Shown: in pieces, positions 42,271-51,572 of the stretch
How positions within the stretch are numbered: the stretch's first letter is position 1
How the letters are laid out: the number at the start of each line of letters is the position of its first letter
Assembly (NCBI RefSeq): GCF_030504985.1
Contig: NZ_JASERU010000008.1
Span: 97,212-161,211 of the forward strand
Length of the DNA: 64,000 nucleotides
Source of the DNA: Fulvimonas sp. R45
Lineage (GTDB): Bacteria; Pseudomonadota; Gammaproteobacteria; Xanthomonadales; Rhodanobacteraceae
Reading direction: 5' to 3'
Position numbers and translations under genes: made by a program
Notes under the pieces: generated by a model
What the model saw: only the letters and a program-made list of their open reading frames with translations
Databases searched by the model: none
Told to the model about the DNA's origin: nothing

Positions 42271-42774
42271 ATGGGTCGACTGCAGCGCCTTGGCGCCAAC
42301 CTGTTCGACGGCTGGTTCCAGCTGCGCCGGCGCCTCCCGGCGGCGGTGCTGGACGAGATCGCCGCGACCATCGCCGCGGGCGAGCGCACCCACCAGGGCG
42401 AGGTCCGGCTGGCGGTGGAGTCGCGCCTGAGCCCGTGGGCGGTGCTGCACGGGCTGGACGCACCGGCACGGGCGCGGCAGGTGTTCACCCAGCTCGGCGT
42501 GTGGGATACCGAGCACAACAACGGCGTGCTGCTGTACGTGCTGATGGCCGAGCACCGCATCGAGATCGTGGCCGACCGTGGCATCGCGCAGCGCGTCGAC
42601 GCCGATGAATGGGCGGTGGCCTGTGCCCGCATGCGCGACGACTTCGCGCGGGGCGCCTGGCGCGAAGGCGCGCTGCAGGGCATTGCCGAAGTGCACGCCC
42701 TGCTGCGGCGGCACTTCCCCGCCGAGGGCGGCGAGCGGAGGGACGAGCTGCCGGACCGACCGGTGCTGCTGTAG
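42271..42774 (+). CDS. Second TPM-domain protein
   Basis: 167 residues without signal peptide: RLPAAVLDEIAATIAAGERTHQGEVRLAVE followed by ARQVFTQLGVWDTEHNNGVLLYVLMAEHRIEIVADRGI, the TPM core. It starts 1 bp after the Gly-rich protein's stop. A cytoplasmic or peripheral partner of the preceding membrane TPM protein is likely from synteny. Confidence 0.85.
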   Translation: MGRLQRLGANLFDGWFQLRRRLPAAVLDEIAATIAAGERTHQGEVRLAVESRLSPWAVLHGLDAPARARQVFTQLGVWDTEHNNGVLLYVLMAEHRIEIVADRGIAQRVDADEWAVACARMRDDFARGAWREGALQGIAEVHALLRRHFPAEGGERRDELPDRPVLL

Positions 42775-42800
42775 CCGGCAGCCGGCTGGCGCCCGATTCT

Positions 42801-43358
42801 TCAGGTCGAAGCGGTTGCTGCGGCCGCGCAACTGGCGACCTGCGCCGGCGTGGCCACGCCGCCACGCGCCCGGCCAGCATTGGATACCACCACCAGCAGG
42901 GCGCTGCCGGGGGCATCGCGGCTGCAGAGCAGCAGGCTGAGGTTGCTGCCCAGCGCGCTTCCGTCGGGCAGGAACCGTACGCGGTCGCGGCCGCTGCTGC
43001 CCAGCACGGTCAGCTTCCCGTCCAGCCGGCGGACGCGCAGAGGGGCGCCGTCGGGGTGGCCGTCGTGGTCGCGGTCGAGGGCCAGCAGCCAGCCGCGGTT
43101 CCAGTCGGCACCGCCGCCGCAGTGGTTGCCGTCCCTGCTCGGGCAGAGCAGTACGCGTGTCCCGGCCTGCACGGCCTCGGCACGTGCGTAGCGCATGGCG
43201 GCGAGATAGTCGAACTGCACGGCCTGCAGGCGATGATTGCCCAGCAGCCGGGCCATGGAAGGCATCGCGATGCCGGCCAGCACGGCCAGGACCGCCAGCA
43301 CCATGATTTGTTCGACCAGGCTGAAGCCCGCCTGGGTGCGTCCCTGCACGAATCGCAT
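42801..43358 (-). CDS. GspH/FimT-type pseudopilin
   Basis: 185 residues from the ATG at 43358. Type III signal peptide cut between Gly and Phe (QAGFSLVEQIMVLAVLAVLAG), with Glu at +5 of the mature form and the hydrophobic helix; C-terminal GspH-type beta domain with cysteines (LLCPSRDGNHCGGG and LLLCSRDAPG). It is a minor pilin or pseudopilin of the type IV pilus/type II secretion class. It is unlinked to other pilins here and divergent from uvrB. Confidence 0.87.
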   Translation of the reverse strand: MRFVQGRTQAGFSLVEQIMVLAVLAVLAGIAMPSMARLLGNHRLQAVQFDYLAAMRYARAEAVQAGTRVLLCPSRDGNHCGGGADWNRGWLLALDRDHDGHPDGAPLRVRRLDGKLTVLGSSGRDRVRFLPDGSALGSNLSLLLCSRDAPGSALLVVVSNAGRARGGVATPAQVASCAAAATAST

Positions 43359-43445
43359 GAGCGTCGCTCCCTTCCATGCTTCCTGCATGCTCGGCCACGG
43401 GAGGGCCGACGTCTGTGGCCGTGCCGTGCCGATTGGCGTCGGAGT

Positions 43446-43468
43446 CTGCTGACACGGCCTGTCAGCAG
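43446..43468. promoter_or_regulatory. 23-bp palindrome in the pseudopilin/uvrB divergent region
   Basis: CTGCTGACA at 43446-43454 and TGTCAGCAG at 43460-43468 are perfect complements around CGGCC. A TTTAAT -10-like hexamer at 43475-43480 follows, 30 bp before the uvrB ATG. The left arm also contains CTGACA, close to a -35. It does not fit the E. coli SOS box. Candidate operator for uvrB or the pseudopilin. Confidence 0.5.
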
Positions 43469-43510
43469 CGGCGATTTAATATGCCGGCAACCGCCCGCAT
43501 ATCGTCCGCC

Positions 43511-45535
43511 ATGACCGAGCAATTCGAACTTGTCGCGCCCTACCAGCCCGCCGGCGACCAGCCCGAGGCGATCCGCCGGCTCAGCGAGGGCTTCGAGGCC
43601 GGCCTGGCCGCGCAGACCCTGCTCGGCGTCACCGGCTCGGGCAAGACCTACACGATCGCGAACGTGATCCAGCGGGTGCAGCGGCCCACCATCGTGATGG
43701 CGCCGAACAAGACGCTGGCGGCGCAGCTGTACGGCGAGTTCCGCGAGTTCTTCCCCAACAACGCGGTGGAGTACTTCGTCAGCTACTACGACTACTACCA
43801 GCCGGAAGCCTACGTGGCGGCCTCCGACACCTACATCGAGAAGGACGCCTCGATCAACGAGCACATCGAGCAGATGCGGCTGGCGGCGACCAAGGCGCTG
43901 CTGTCGCGGCGCGACGCGATCATCGTGGCCACGGTGTCGGCGATCTACGGCCTGGGCAACCCCGAGGACTACCTGTCCCTGCGCCTGATCCTGGCCAAGG
44001 GCGAGCGCATCGACCAGCGCCAGCTGATCCGCCAGCTCACCGAACTGCAGTACACCCGCAACGAGACCGAGCTGCGCCGCGGCACCTACCGCGTGCGCGG
44101 CGAAGTCATCGACGTGTTCCCGGCCGAGTCGGAGACCGAGGCGTTGCGCATCGAGCTGTTCGACGGCGAGGTGGAGGGCATGGCGTTGTTCGACCCGCTC
44201 ACCGGCGAGACGGTCCGCAAGGTGCCGCGCTACACGGTGTACCCGCGCACCCACTACGCCTCCACCCGCGAGAGCGTGCTGAACGCCATCGACACCATCA
44301 AGGACGAGCTGAAGGAGCGGCTGGAGGTGCTGTACCGCGACAACAAGCTGGTCGAGGCGCAGCGGCTGGACCAGCGCACCCGCTTCGACGTGGAGATGAT
44401 GGCCGAGGTGGGCTACTGCCAGGGCATCGAGAACTACTCGCGCCACCTCACCCGGCGCGCGCCCGGCGAGCCGCCGCCCACCTTGTTCGACTACCTGCCG
44501 GCCGACGGCCTGCTGGTGGTGGACGAGTCGCATGTCACCGTGCCGCAGATCGGCGCCATGTACAAGGGCGACCGCTCGCGCAAGGAGACCCTGGTGGAGT
44601 TCGGTTTCCGCCTGCCGTCGGCGCTGGACAACCGCCCGCTGCGCTTCGAGGAATGGGAGGCGCGGGTGCCGCGGGCGATCTACGTCTCCGCCACCCCGCG
44701 CGACTACGAGCTGCAGAAATCCGGTGATGCCGTGACCGAGCTGGTGGTGCGACCCACCGGCCTGGTCGATCCGGAAGTGGAGGTGCGCCCGGTGCGTACC
44801 CAGGTCGATGACCTGCTCGGCGAGGCGAACAAGCGCATCGCCATGGGCGACCGCGTGCTGGTCACCACGCTGACCAAGCGCATGGCCGAGAACCTCACCG
44901 AATACCTCGCCGAGCACGGCGTGAAGGTGCGCTACCTGCACTCGGACATCGAGACCGTCGAGCGCAGCGAAATCATCCGCGACCTGCGCCTGGGCGAGTT
45001 CGACGTGCTGGTCGGCATCAATCTGCTGCGCGAGGGCCTGGACATGCCCGAGGTGTCGCTGGTGGCCGTGCTCGACGCCGACAAGGAGGGCTTCCTGCGC
45101 TCCACCGGCTCGCTGATCCAGACCATCGGCCGCGCCGCCCGCAACGTGCGCGGCAAGGCCATCCTCTACGCCGACGAGGTCACCCGCTCGATGCAGGCGG
45201 CGATGGACGAGACCGGCCGACGCCGCGAAAAGCAGCTGGCCTGGAACGCCGAGCACGGCATCACCCCGAAGACGGTGGAACGGCGCATCGCCGACATCAT
45301 GGAAGGCGCGCGCAGCGAATCGCCGCGCGGGCGCGGTGGCAAGGCCGCCAGGGGCAGGGCCCGTGCCGTGGCCGAGCCTGCCGCCGGCTACGAGGCGATG
45401 GACCCGGCCAAGGCCGCCGCCGCGATCAGGAAGCTGGAAGCGCAGATGTACCAGCACGCCCAGAACCTGGAATTCGAGGCCGCGGCCAGGCTCCGCGACC
45501 AGATCCACCAGCTGCGCGAGCAGGCGCTGCGCTGA
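43511..45535 (+). CDS. uvrB: UvrABC excision repair protein B
   Basis: DNA helicase-like damage verification subunit of nucleotide excision repair. 674 residues from the ATG at 43511. Walker [17 protein letters not shown], beta-hairpin [11 protein letters not shown], motif [10 protein letters not shown], motifs [16 protein letters not shown] and [10 protein letters not shown]-terminal UVR domain [25 protein letters not shown] that binds UvrC. Complete. Confidence 0.98.
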   Translation: MTEQFELVAPYQPAGDQPEAIRRLSEGFEAGLAAQTLLGVTGSGKTYTIANVIQRVQRPTIVMAPNKTLAAQLYGEFREFFPNNAVEYFVSYYDYYQPEAYVAASDTYIEKDASINEHIEQMRLAATKALLSRRDAIIVATVSAIYGLGNPEDYLSLRLILAKGERIDQRQLIRQLTELQYTRNETELRRGTYRVRGEVIDVFPAESETEALRIELFDGEVEGMALFDPLTGETVRKVPRYTVYPRTHYASTRESVLNAIDTIKDELKERLEVLYRDNKLVEAQRLDQRTRFDVEMMAEVGYCQGIENYSRHLTRRAPGEPPPTLFDYLPADGLLVVDESHVTVPQIGAMYKGDRSRKETLVEFGFRLPSALDNRPLRFEEWEARVPRAIYVSATPRDYELQKSGDAVTELVVRPTGLVDPEVEVRPVRTQVDDLLGEANKRIAMGDRVLVTTLTKRMAENLTEYLAEHGVKVRYLHSDIETVERSEIIRDLRLGEFDVLVGINLLREGLDMPEVSLVAVLDADKEGFLRSTGSLIQTIGRAARNVRGKAILYADEVTRSMQAAMDETGRRREKQLAWNAEHGITPKTVERRIADIMEGARSESPRGRGGKAARGRARAVAEPAAGYEAMDPAKAAAAIRKLEAQMYQHAQNLEFEAAARLRDQIHQLREQALR

Positions 45536-45562
45536 GCCCTCCCGCCCCGGTCCCGGGTGCAG

Positions 45563-45591
45563 TTGTGGCGCTGCGGCAAGTCGCCTATACT
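45563..45591 (+). promoter_or_regulatory. Promoter of tRNA-Val
   Basis: TTGTGG at 45563-45568, 17-bp spacer, TATACT at 45586-45591. The following GCGCGGC is a GC-rich discriminator typical of stringently controlled stable-RNA promoters. Predicted start about 27 bp before the tRNA. Confidence 0.55.
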
Positions 45592-45624
45592 GCGCGGCTC
45601 GCGCGGCCTGCGGCCACGCGAATC

Positions 45625-45699
45625 GGGCGGTTAGCTCAGCGGTAGAGCACTACCTTGACATGGTAGGGGTCACAAGTTCGATCCTTGTACCGCCCACCA
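45625..45699 (+). tRNA. tRNA-Val (anticodon GAC)
   Basis: 75-nt tRNA with encoded CCA. Acceptor GGGCGGT (45625-45631) pairs with ACCGCCC (45689-45695); D-arm TTAGCTCAGCGGTAGAGC; anticodon stem CTACC/GGTAG with loop TTGACAT, anticodon GAC at 45657-45659; T-arm CAAGTTCGATCCTTG. Confidence 0.97.
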
Positions 45700-45715
45700 C
45701 TTTCAAACCAGCAGC

Positions 45716-45749
45716 GGCGCGGCCTTCGGGCTTGGCGCCGTTTCTGTTT
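45716..45749 (+). terminator. Probable intrinsic terminator after tRNA-Val
   Basis: GGCGCGGCC, TTCG tetraloop, GGCTTGGCGCC (imperfect stem), followed by TTTCTGTTTC. Located 17 bp after the tRNA end. Confidence 0.55.
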
Positions 45750-45861
45750 CTGGTTCCGACTGACCCGCACTGACACCGCGAAGCCGGGTACTTCCTTCGC
45801 CAAGTCGGCCAGCCACGCGTCCGGCGCCTTCCCCGCCTTTCCGGGAGAAGCCCGAACGGCG

Positions 45862-46800
45862 CTAGGACGCCGGCGACCGCGGCGGCGGCTGGCCCAGCGT
45901 GCCGGCCCTGAGCGCGCGGACGACTTCGGCGGCGATCTCGTCCTGGACCGCCAGGATGTCGGAAGCCGGGCGGTCGTAGCTGCCGGCCCATGCCAGGTAG
46001 CCGTCGCCGGAGCGCACCAGCTGCGTCGTGACGCGCATCGTGCGGCCCGACTTGCGCACGCTGCCTTCCAGCACGTAGTCCACGTGCAGCTCGCGGGCGA
46101 TCTCGGCGATCGTGGCGCGCTTGTGCTTGAAGTAGAACGTGTCGGTGCGCGCGGACACCCGCAGGCCGGGGATGCGGCCCAGCTTGTCGATGAGTTCCTC
46201 GGTCATGCCGTCGGCGAAGGGTTCCTCGTCCATGGCGGCCGTGAGGTCCAGGAACGGCATCACGGCGATGGAGCGCGTGGGTGCCGTGCGATCCGCGAGC
46301 GGAGCGGTGAGCGCACCGGAGACGTAGCGGAACGCGATCAGGCCGAGTGCCAGCGCGACTGCGGCGACGGCCCAGGGCAGCAGGCGGCGACGTTTCCGCG
46401 CGGGAGGCGGTGCGGCCACGGCCGATGCCGGCGCCGGCGCGTTCTCCACCAGGGGCTCGACCGCGGCCACCAGCCGGTAGCCCAGCCGGGGCACGGTGGC
46501 GATGTAGCTGGGATTGCGCGGGTCGTCGCCGAGTGCGCGGCGCAGCGAGGCGATCGCCTGGTACACCGAATCGGACGTGACGATGACGCCGGCCCACACC
46601 TCGTCGAGCAGTTCGTCGATGCCCACCACCTGCCCGGCGCGTTCGGCCAGGCAGAGCAGGGTGCGCAGGGTGCGCGTCTCCAGCCGCAGGGTCTCGCCTT
46701 CGCGGGAGATCTCGCCCAAGGACGGATCGATGCGCCAGGCGCCGATGCGTAGCGGGGTGGTGCGGGGACGGTCCATGCGACTCGATTCCGGTCGTGCCAT
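45862..46800 (-). CDS. Membrane-anchored winged-helix regulator (CadC/ToxR-like)
   Basis: 312 residues from the ATG at 46800 (304 from the ATG at 46776; neither has a clear ribosome site). N-terminal OmpR/CadC-type winged helix (about 15-110, LRLETRTLRTLLCLAERAGQVV, VSDSVYQAIASLRRALGDDP with T for V, SYIATVPRLGYRLVA). One membrane helix (about 138-160), then a TolB-like periplasmic domain IAVMPFLDLTAAMDEEPFADG with EELIDKLGRIPGLRVSARTDTF. DNA binding in the cytoplasm and sensing outside is the known layout. It is divergent from 46901, with phased repeats between. Confidence 0.9.
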   Translation of the reverse strand: MARPESSRMDRPRTTPLRIGAWRIDPSLGEISREGETLRLETRTLRTLLCLAERAGQVVGIDELLDEVWAGVIVTSDSVYQAIASLRRALGDDPRNPSYIATVPRLGYRLVAAVEPLVENAPAPASAVAAPPPARKRRRLLPWAVAAVALALGLIAFRYVSGALTAPLADRTAPTRSIAVMPFLDLTAAMDEEPFADGMTEELIDKLGRIPGLRVSARTDTFYFKHKRATIAEIARELHVDYVLEGSVRKSGRTMRVTTQLVRSGDGYLAWAGSYDRPASDILAVQDEIAAEVVRALRAGTLGQPPPRSPAS

Positions 46801-46803
46801 GCG

Positions 46804-46844
46804 TTTTCAGGAGTTCTTCAACGCTTTTTCAGGCGCGTTTCAGG
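46804..46844. promoter_or_regulatory. Four direct repeats at exact 11-bp spacing (candidate operator)
   Basis: TTTCAGG occurs at 46805-46811, 46827-46833 and 46838-46844, with a weaker CTTCAAC in register at 46816-46822. The 11-bp period places all on one face of the helix. They lie in the 100-bp gap between the winged-helix regulator and the membrane protein at 46901. ToxR/OmpR-type proteins bind such direct repeats. Confidence 0.65.
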
Positions 46845-46900
46845 ACTTGCGCGCGCCGCCCGGCGACGGTGGGGATCGTCCCAGGCCAGCGAGAGGTTAC

Positions 46901-47656
46901 ATGAACACTCCCTTCCACGACGCCCCGACCCGGCACGAGGGTTTCGGCGGCGGCGCCGCCGGCATGCTGCGCAAGGCACTGGACCGGTGGTTCTACTTCG
47001 GCATGGCCTGGCTCGTGCTGCTGGTGGTGGCGTACGGTTTCGGCCGGGGGCTCGGCGGGCGGCTACTGCATCCGGCGGTGCCGCTGCCGTGGATCCTGCA
47101 CGTTCACGCGCTGGTGTTTTCCGGCTGGGTGCTGCTGTTCCTCGTGCAGTCCGGGCTGGTGCGCCGGCACCAGGTGCGGTTGCACCGGCGGCTGGGGATG
47201 CTCGGCGCGGGGCTGGGGGCCGCGTTGCCCCTGCTGGGTGTGGCGACCGCGCTCGTGATGCGCCAATGGCATGCAAGCCGGGGGCCGGTGAACGATGCTT
47301 TCCTGGCCGTCTCCTTCAACGACATGCTGACCTTTGCGGTGACCTTCGGCCTGGCGCTGCATTGGCGGCGACAGCCGGAGTTTCATCGGCGGCTGATGCT
47401 GATCGCCAGCTGCGCGCTGACGGTGGCCGCGTTCGCGCGTTTCCCGCGGACGCTGGTGCCGGCCAACGCCTGGTATGCGGGCGTGGACCTGCTGATCGCG
47501 CTGGGCCTGCTGCGCGACCTCGTCGTGGAGGGCCGGGTGCACCGGGCCTACCGGATCGGCTTGCCGGGCGTGATGGCCGGGCAGGCGCTGGCGCTCTACC
47601 TGGCGCTGGCGGCGCCCGAAGGCTGGCTGGCGCTCCTGCGCGCCTGCCTTGGTTGA
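46901..47656 (+). CDS. Six- to seven-helix membrane protein of unknown function
   Basis: 251 residues, GAGAGG ribosome site before the ATG. Helices at about 32-52, 62-88, 100-120, 128-150, 165-182 and 222-245. A histidine-bearing motif ILHVHALVFSGWVLLFLVQ followed by HQVRLHRRLGMLG is reminiscent of heme-coordinating or cytochrome b-like membrane proteins, but I do not recognise a named family. It is probably controlled by the divergent winged-helix regulator. Confidence 0.75.
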   Translation: MNTPFHDAPTRHEGFGGGAAGMLRKALDRWFYFGMAWLVLLVVAYGFGRGLGGRLLHPAVPLPWILHVHALVFSGWVLLFLVQSGLVRRHQVRLHRRLGMLGAGLGAALPLLGVATALVMRQWHASRGPVNDAFLAVSFNDMLTFAVTFGLALHWRRQPEFHRRLMLIASCALTVAAFARFPRTLVPANAWYAGVDLLIALGLLRDLVVEGRVHRAYRIGLPGVMAGQALALYLALAAPEGWLALLRACLG

Positions 47657-47727
47657 GCGCGCAGGGCAGTGGAGGTGGCCTGCCGGCTGCGCCACAATGG
47701 CCCGGTTCCGTCCCCAGGTGCCGCCCG

Positions 47728-48177
47728 ATGACCTATCTCTGGATCAAATCCTTCCACGTGCTGTTCGTGATCGCCTGGATGGCCGCGGTGTTCTACCTGC
47801 CGCGCATCCTGGTGAATCTGGCCGAGGCCGGCGACGAGCCGGCGGTGAAGGCGCGGCTGCTGCTGATGGGACGGCGGCTGTACAAGTTCGGCCACAACAT
47901 GTTCGGCATCGCCTTCCTGTTCGGTCTGACCCTGTGGCAGGGCTGGCGGTTGTTCCCGTCGAAGTTGCCGAACGTGGTGGCGGGCATGCACTGGATCGAC
48001 GCCAAGCTGGCCCTGGTGGCGCTGCTGCTGGTCCACTTCGTGTGGGCGGGGCGGATGATCAAGCGCTGCGAACGTGGCGGCGCGCTGCCGTCGTCGAAGG
48101 CCCTGCGCTGGTTCAACGAGCTGCCGGTACTGCTGCTGCTCGGCGTGGTTTTCCTGGTGCTGGCCAAGCCGTTCTGA
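47728..48177 (+). CDS. CopD/HemJ-family membrane protein
   Basis: 149 residues, four helices. WIKSFHVLFVIAWMAAVFYLPRILV at the start (conserved His and Arg), KFGHNMFGIAFLFGLTLW and HWIDAKLALVALLLVHFVW match the HemJ (protoporphyrinogen oxidase) / CopD-like group. HemJ oxidises protoporphyrinogen IX to protoporphyrin IX in many bacteria. No other haem genes are adjacent, so the haem role is tentative. Confidence 0.8.
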   Translation: MTYLWIKSFHVLFVIAWMAAVFYLPRILVNLAEAGDEPAVKARLLLMGRRLYKFGHNMFGIAFLFGLTLWQGWRLFPSKLPNVVAGMHWIDAKLALVALLLVHFVWAGRMIKRCERGGALPSSKALRWFNELPVLLLLGVVFLVLAKPF

Positions 48178-48187
48178 CGAGGTGCTG

Positions 48188-48262
48188 GTAGGAGCGCACC
48201 CTGTGCGCGAAAGGCTGGGCGAGGCAGCGGCAATGGCATTCGCGCACAGGGTGCGCTCCTAC
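48188..48262. repeat. REP-like inverted pair
   Basis: Two perfect 24-bp arms (48188-48211 and 48239-48262) beginning GTAGGAGCGCACC, separated by 27 bp. It sits between convergent genes; the arms contain the internal palindrome GCGCAC...GTGCGC, so two small hairpins or one long one can form. Typical of REP/BIME elements seen in Xanthomonadales and pseudomonads. Confidence 0.75.
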
Positions 48263-48269
48263 GGCGTGG

Positions 48270-49275
48270 TCATCGCTTGAAGTAGTCCCGGTACCAGGCC
48301 ACGAAGCGCGCCACGCCTTCCTCGATCGGCGTGTCGGGCGCATAGCCCACGTCGCGGCGCAGCGCCGACACGTCGGCCCAGGTGTCGGGCACGTCGCCCG
48401 GCTGCATCGGCAGCAGGTTCTTCTTCACCGTGCGGCCGAGGTGCTGCTCCAGCAGCTCGATGAAGCGCAGCAGCTGCACCGGCTGGTCGTTGCCGATGTT
48501 GTAGACGCGGTAGGGCGCGTTCGAGGTGCCGGGGTTCGGCGCTTCCGCGTCGTAGGCCGGGTCGGGCTCGGCCGGATGGTCGAGCGCGCGGACCACGCCC
48601 TCGACGATGTCGTCGATGTAGGTGAAGTCGCGGCTGTGGTGGCCGTGGTTGAACACGTCGATCGGCTCGCCGCGGCTGATGCGGTCGGCGAACAGCATCG
48701 GCGACATGTCCGGCCGGCCCCACGGCCCGTACACGGTGAAGAAGCGCAGGCCGGTGGTGGGCAGGCCGTACAGGTGGCTGTAGCTGTGCGCCATCAGCTC
48801 GTTGGCCTTCTTGCTGGCGGCGTACAGGCTGACCGGGTGGTCGACCGCGTCCTCCACCGCGAAGGGCAGTTTGCGGTTGGCGCCGTAGACCGAGCTGGAC
48901 GAGGCGTAGACCAGGTGTTCGACCTGGCCGGCGCGGCAGCCCTCCAGGATATTGAGGAAGCCGTCGAGGTTGCTGCGCACGTAGGCGCGGGTTCTTCAGC
49001 GAGTAGCGCACGCCGGCCTGGGCGGCCAGGTTCACCACGCGCTGCGGCCGGAAGCCGGCGAAGGCGCGGTCGACCGCGTCGGCGTCGGCCAGGTCCGCGC
49101 GCAGGTGGGTGTAGGCCGGGTGGTTGGCGAATTGCGCCAGGCGGGCTTCCTTCAACGACGGGTCGTAGTAGTCGTTGTGGTTGTCGATGCCGTAGACCTC
49201 GTCGCCGCGCGCCAGCAGGCGCCGGGCCAGGGCGGCGCCGATGAAGCCGGCGGTGCCGGTGACGAGGATGCGCAT
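48270..49275 (-). pseudogene. NAD-dependent UDP-sugar epimerase (UDP-glucuronate 4-epimerase type), frameshifted
   Basis: SDR-family sugar-nucleotide epimerase. The first about 95 residues (MRILVTGTAGFIGAALARRL, YGIDNHNDYYDPSLK, AAQAGVRYSLKNP) are in one frame; the rest (NLDGFLNILEGCRAGQVEHL, YASSSSVYGANRKLPF, YAASKKANELMAHSYSHLYG with the YxxxK pair, GPWGRPDMSPM) is in another. The break lies at about 48984-48990, in a GC run. Relatives read NP-x-AYVxSN there, so two bases (one GC) appear lost. Either it is a recent inactivation or a sequencing error. Apart from this break it is complete (about 335 residues). Its products would feed capsule or LPS sugars. Confidence 0.85.
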
Positions 49276-49412
49276 GGGGGGGATCCTTGGGAAGCGGGGA
49301 GCGATTCTACCGCCGGCGGCTGTCCGGCGGCCGCGAGTAGGCTAGACTAGGATCCTGCATCCACCGCTGAAGGCAAGGTGGCCCGCGCCCAGGCGCCGGT
49401 CGAGTGTGCGAC

Positions 49413-49436
49413 ATGGCAACTACCCGCTTCCCCTGA
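49413..49436 (+). promoter_or_regulatory. Possible leader peptide of thrS
   Basis: ATG GCA ACT ACC CGC TTC CCC TGA encodes a 7-residue peptide with two consecutive Thr codons, 26 bp before a terminator hairpin in the thrS leader. There is no strong ribosome site, so coding is uncertain. Confidence 0.3.
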
Positions 49437-49461
49437 TCGAACCACGCACGCCTCGTTTTCC

Positions 49462-49489
49462 AAAAGGGCGTCATGCCCTTTTTTGCTTT
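49462..49489 (+). terminator. Intrinsic terminator/attenuator in the thrS leader
   Basis: AAAAGGGC (49462-49469), loop GTCAT, GCCCTTTT (49475-49482), then TTGCTTTT. It lies 16-44 bp upstream of the thrS start codon, on the same strand, after a transcribed leader. It therefore reads as a candidate attenuator rather than the end of an upstream gene, since the neighbour upstream is on the other strand. Confidence 0.65.
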
Positions 49490-49505
49490 TCAGAGAACGC
49501 ACTCC

Positions 49506-51407
49506 ATGATCGAGATCACGTTACCCGACGGCAGCAAGAAGCCGTTCGACCACCCCGTTTCCGTGCAGGACGTGGCCGCCTCCATCGGCGCCGGCCTGGC
49601 CAAGGCCACCCTGGCCGGCAAGGTGGACGGCAAGCTGGTGGACGCCAGCTTCCCGATCGAGCACGACGCCCGCCTCGAGATCGTCACCGAGAAGAGCCCC
49701 GAGGCGCTGGAGATCCTGCGCCATTCCACCGCGCACCTGATGGGGCAGGCCGTGCAGCGGCTGTTCCCCGGCGCGCAGGTCACCATCGGCCCGGTGATCG
49801 AGAACGGCTTCTACTACGACTTCGCCTACGAGCGCCCGTTCACGCCCGAGGACCTGCCGAAGATCGAGGAGGAGATGCACAAGATCGTCGCCGAGCAGTT
49901 GCCGGTGACGCGCAGCGTGAAGTCGCGCGACGAGGCGGCGGCGTTCTTCCGCGGCCTGGGCGAGGCGTACAAGGCGGAGATCATCGAGTCGATTCCGGCC
50001 GACGAGGCGCTTTCGCTGTACTCGCAGGGCGAGTTCACCGACCTGTGCCGCGGCCCGCACGTGCCGAACACCGGCAAGCTGCGCGCGTTCAAGCTGATGA
50101 AGGTGGCCGGCGCCTACTGGCGCGGCGACAGCAACAACGCGATGCTCTCGCGCATCTACGGCACGGCCTGGCTCAACGACAAGGACCTCAAGGCCTACCT
50201 GCACCAGCTGGAGGAAGCCGAGAAGCGCGACCACCGCAAGATCGGCAAGGCGCTGGACCTGTTCCACCAGCAGGAAGAAGGCCCCGGCATGGTGTTCTGG
50301 CACCCGCGCGGCTGGGCGATCTGGCAGCAGGTCGAGCAGTACATGCGCAATGTCTACAGGAAGAGCGGCTACCAGGAAGTGCGCTGCCCGCAGGTGCTGG
50401 ACGTCTCGCTGTGGAAGAAATCCGGCCACTGGGACAACTACGCCGAGAACATGTTCTTCACCGAGTCGGAGAAGCGCACCTACGCGCTGAAGCCGATGAA
50501 CTGCCCCGGCCACGTGCAGATCTTCAACGCCGGCCTGCACAGCTACCGCGACCTGCCGATCCGCTACGGCGAGTTCGGCGGCTGCCACCGCAACGAGCCC
50601 TCCGGCGCGCTGCACGGCATCATGCGCGTGCGCGCGTTCACCCAGGACGACGGCCACGTGTTCTGCACGCCCGAGCAGATCGAGCCCGAGGTGACCGCCT
50701 TCCACCGGCAGGCGATGCAGGTCTACGCCGACTTCGGCTTCGACACCATCGCGCTGAAGATCGCGCTGCGCCCGGACAAGCGGATCGGCTCGGACGAAGT
50801 CTGGGACAAGGCCGAGGAAGCCTTGCGTGCCGCCCTGCGCGCGGCCGGCGTCGCCTGGGAAGAGCTGCCCGGCGAGGGCGCCTTCTACGGCCCCAAGATC
50901 GAGTACCACATGAAGGACTCGATCGGCCGCGCCTGGCAGGTGGGCACCATGCAGGTGGATTTCATGATGCCCGAGCGCCTGGGCGCCGAGTACGTGGACG
51001 AGAACTCGCAACGCCAGCACCCGGTGATGCTGCACCGGGCCATCGTGGGCTCGATGGAACGCTTCATCGGCATCCTGATCGAGCACCACGCCGGCAACTT
51101 CCCGGCCTGGCTGGCGCCGGTGCAGGCGGTGGTGCTGAATATCACCGACGCCCAGGGCGATTATGCCGGGCAGGTGGCGCAAACCCTTGTCGACAAAGGC
51201 TTCCGTGCCCAGGCCGATTTGCGCAATGAAAAGGTCGGCTATAAAATCCGCGAGCATACGTTGCAGAAGGTCCCTTACCAGCTCGTGGTCGGCGATCGCG
51301 AGAGGGAGGCGGGGGCTGTTTCCGTGCGTACCCGTTCGGGCGAGGACCTGGGCAGCATGCCCGTGGCAGCCTTCATCGAACGGCTGGAGGCCGAGACGCG
51401 GCGCTGA
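49506..51407 (+). CDS. thrS: Threonyl-tRNA synthetase
   Basis: Class II synthetase, 633 residues from the ATG at 49506 ([11 protein letters not shown]). TGS domain (about 1-62), editing N2 domain with [38 protein letters not shown], catalytic core with CPGHVQIF (Zn Cys), [24 protein letters not shown] (motif 2) and [15 protein letters not shown] (motif 3), C-terminal anticodon domain. An in-frame ATG at 49473 lies inside the terminator loop and is not used in this call. First gene of the thrS-infC-rpmI-rplT-pheST-ihfA cluster. Confidence 0.98.
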   Translation: MIEITLPDGSKKPFDHPVSVQDVAASIGAGLAKATLAGKVDGKLVDASFPIEHDARLEIVTEKSPEALEILRHSTAHLMGQAVQRLFPGAQVTIGPVIENGFYYDFAYERPFTPEDLPKIEEEMHKIVAEQLPVTRSVKSRDEAAAFFRGLGEAYKAEIIESIPADEALSLYSQGEFTDLCRGPHVPNTGKLRAFKLMKVAGAYWRGDSNNAMLSRIYGTAWLNDKDLKAYLHQLEEAEKRDHRKIGKALDLFHQQEEGPGMVFWHPRGWAIWQQVEQYMRNVYRKSGYQEVRCPQVLDVSLWKKSGHWDNYAENMFFTESEKRTYALKPMNCPGHVQIFNAGLHSYRDLPIRYGEFGGCHRNEPSGALHGIMRVRAFTQDDGHVFCTPEQIEPEVTAFHRQAMQVYADFGFDTIALKIALRPDKRIGSDEVWDKAEEALRAALRAAGVAWEELPGEGAFYGPKIEYHMKDSIGRAWQVGTMQVDFMMPERLGAEYVDENSQRQHPVMLHRAIVGSMERFIGILIEHHAGNFPAWLAPVQAVVLNITDAQGDYAGQVAQTLVDKGFRAQADLRNEKVGYKIREHTLQKVPYQLVVGDREREAGAVSVRTRSGEDLGSMPVAAFIERLEAETRR

Positions 51408-51572
51408 AGCCGCGCAGGCCGTGAACCCAGGCGGCGCAGGACGCGCCGCCCCCGGACCGGGCCTGCCCGGTCCGGCGGAGCCGATTCCGGGCATGTGCCC
51501 GGGCCGGCGAGCCGGAAAGGCGCGGGACGGCGCTTCTTCGGTACTTCGCTAACACTTCTGGAGGATAGTGGT

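Noticed and set aside
43446..43468. SOS (LexA) box for uvrB
   Set aside because: The palindrome does not match CTGT-N8-ACAG nor the TTAG-type boxes known in Xanthomonas; kept as an unknown operator.
47728..48177. Assignment of the CopD/HemJ-like gene as copper resistance protein
   Set aside because: No copper-binding motif and no cop genes adjacent; a HemJ-like reading is at least as likely.
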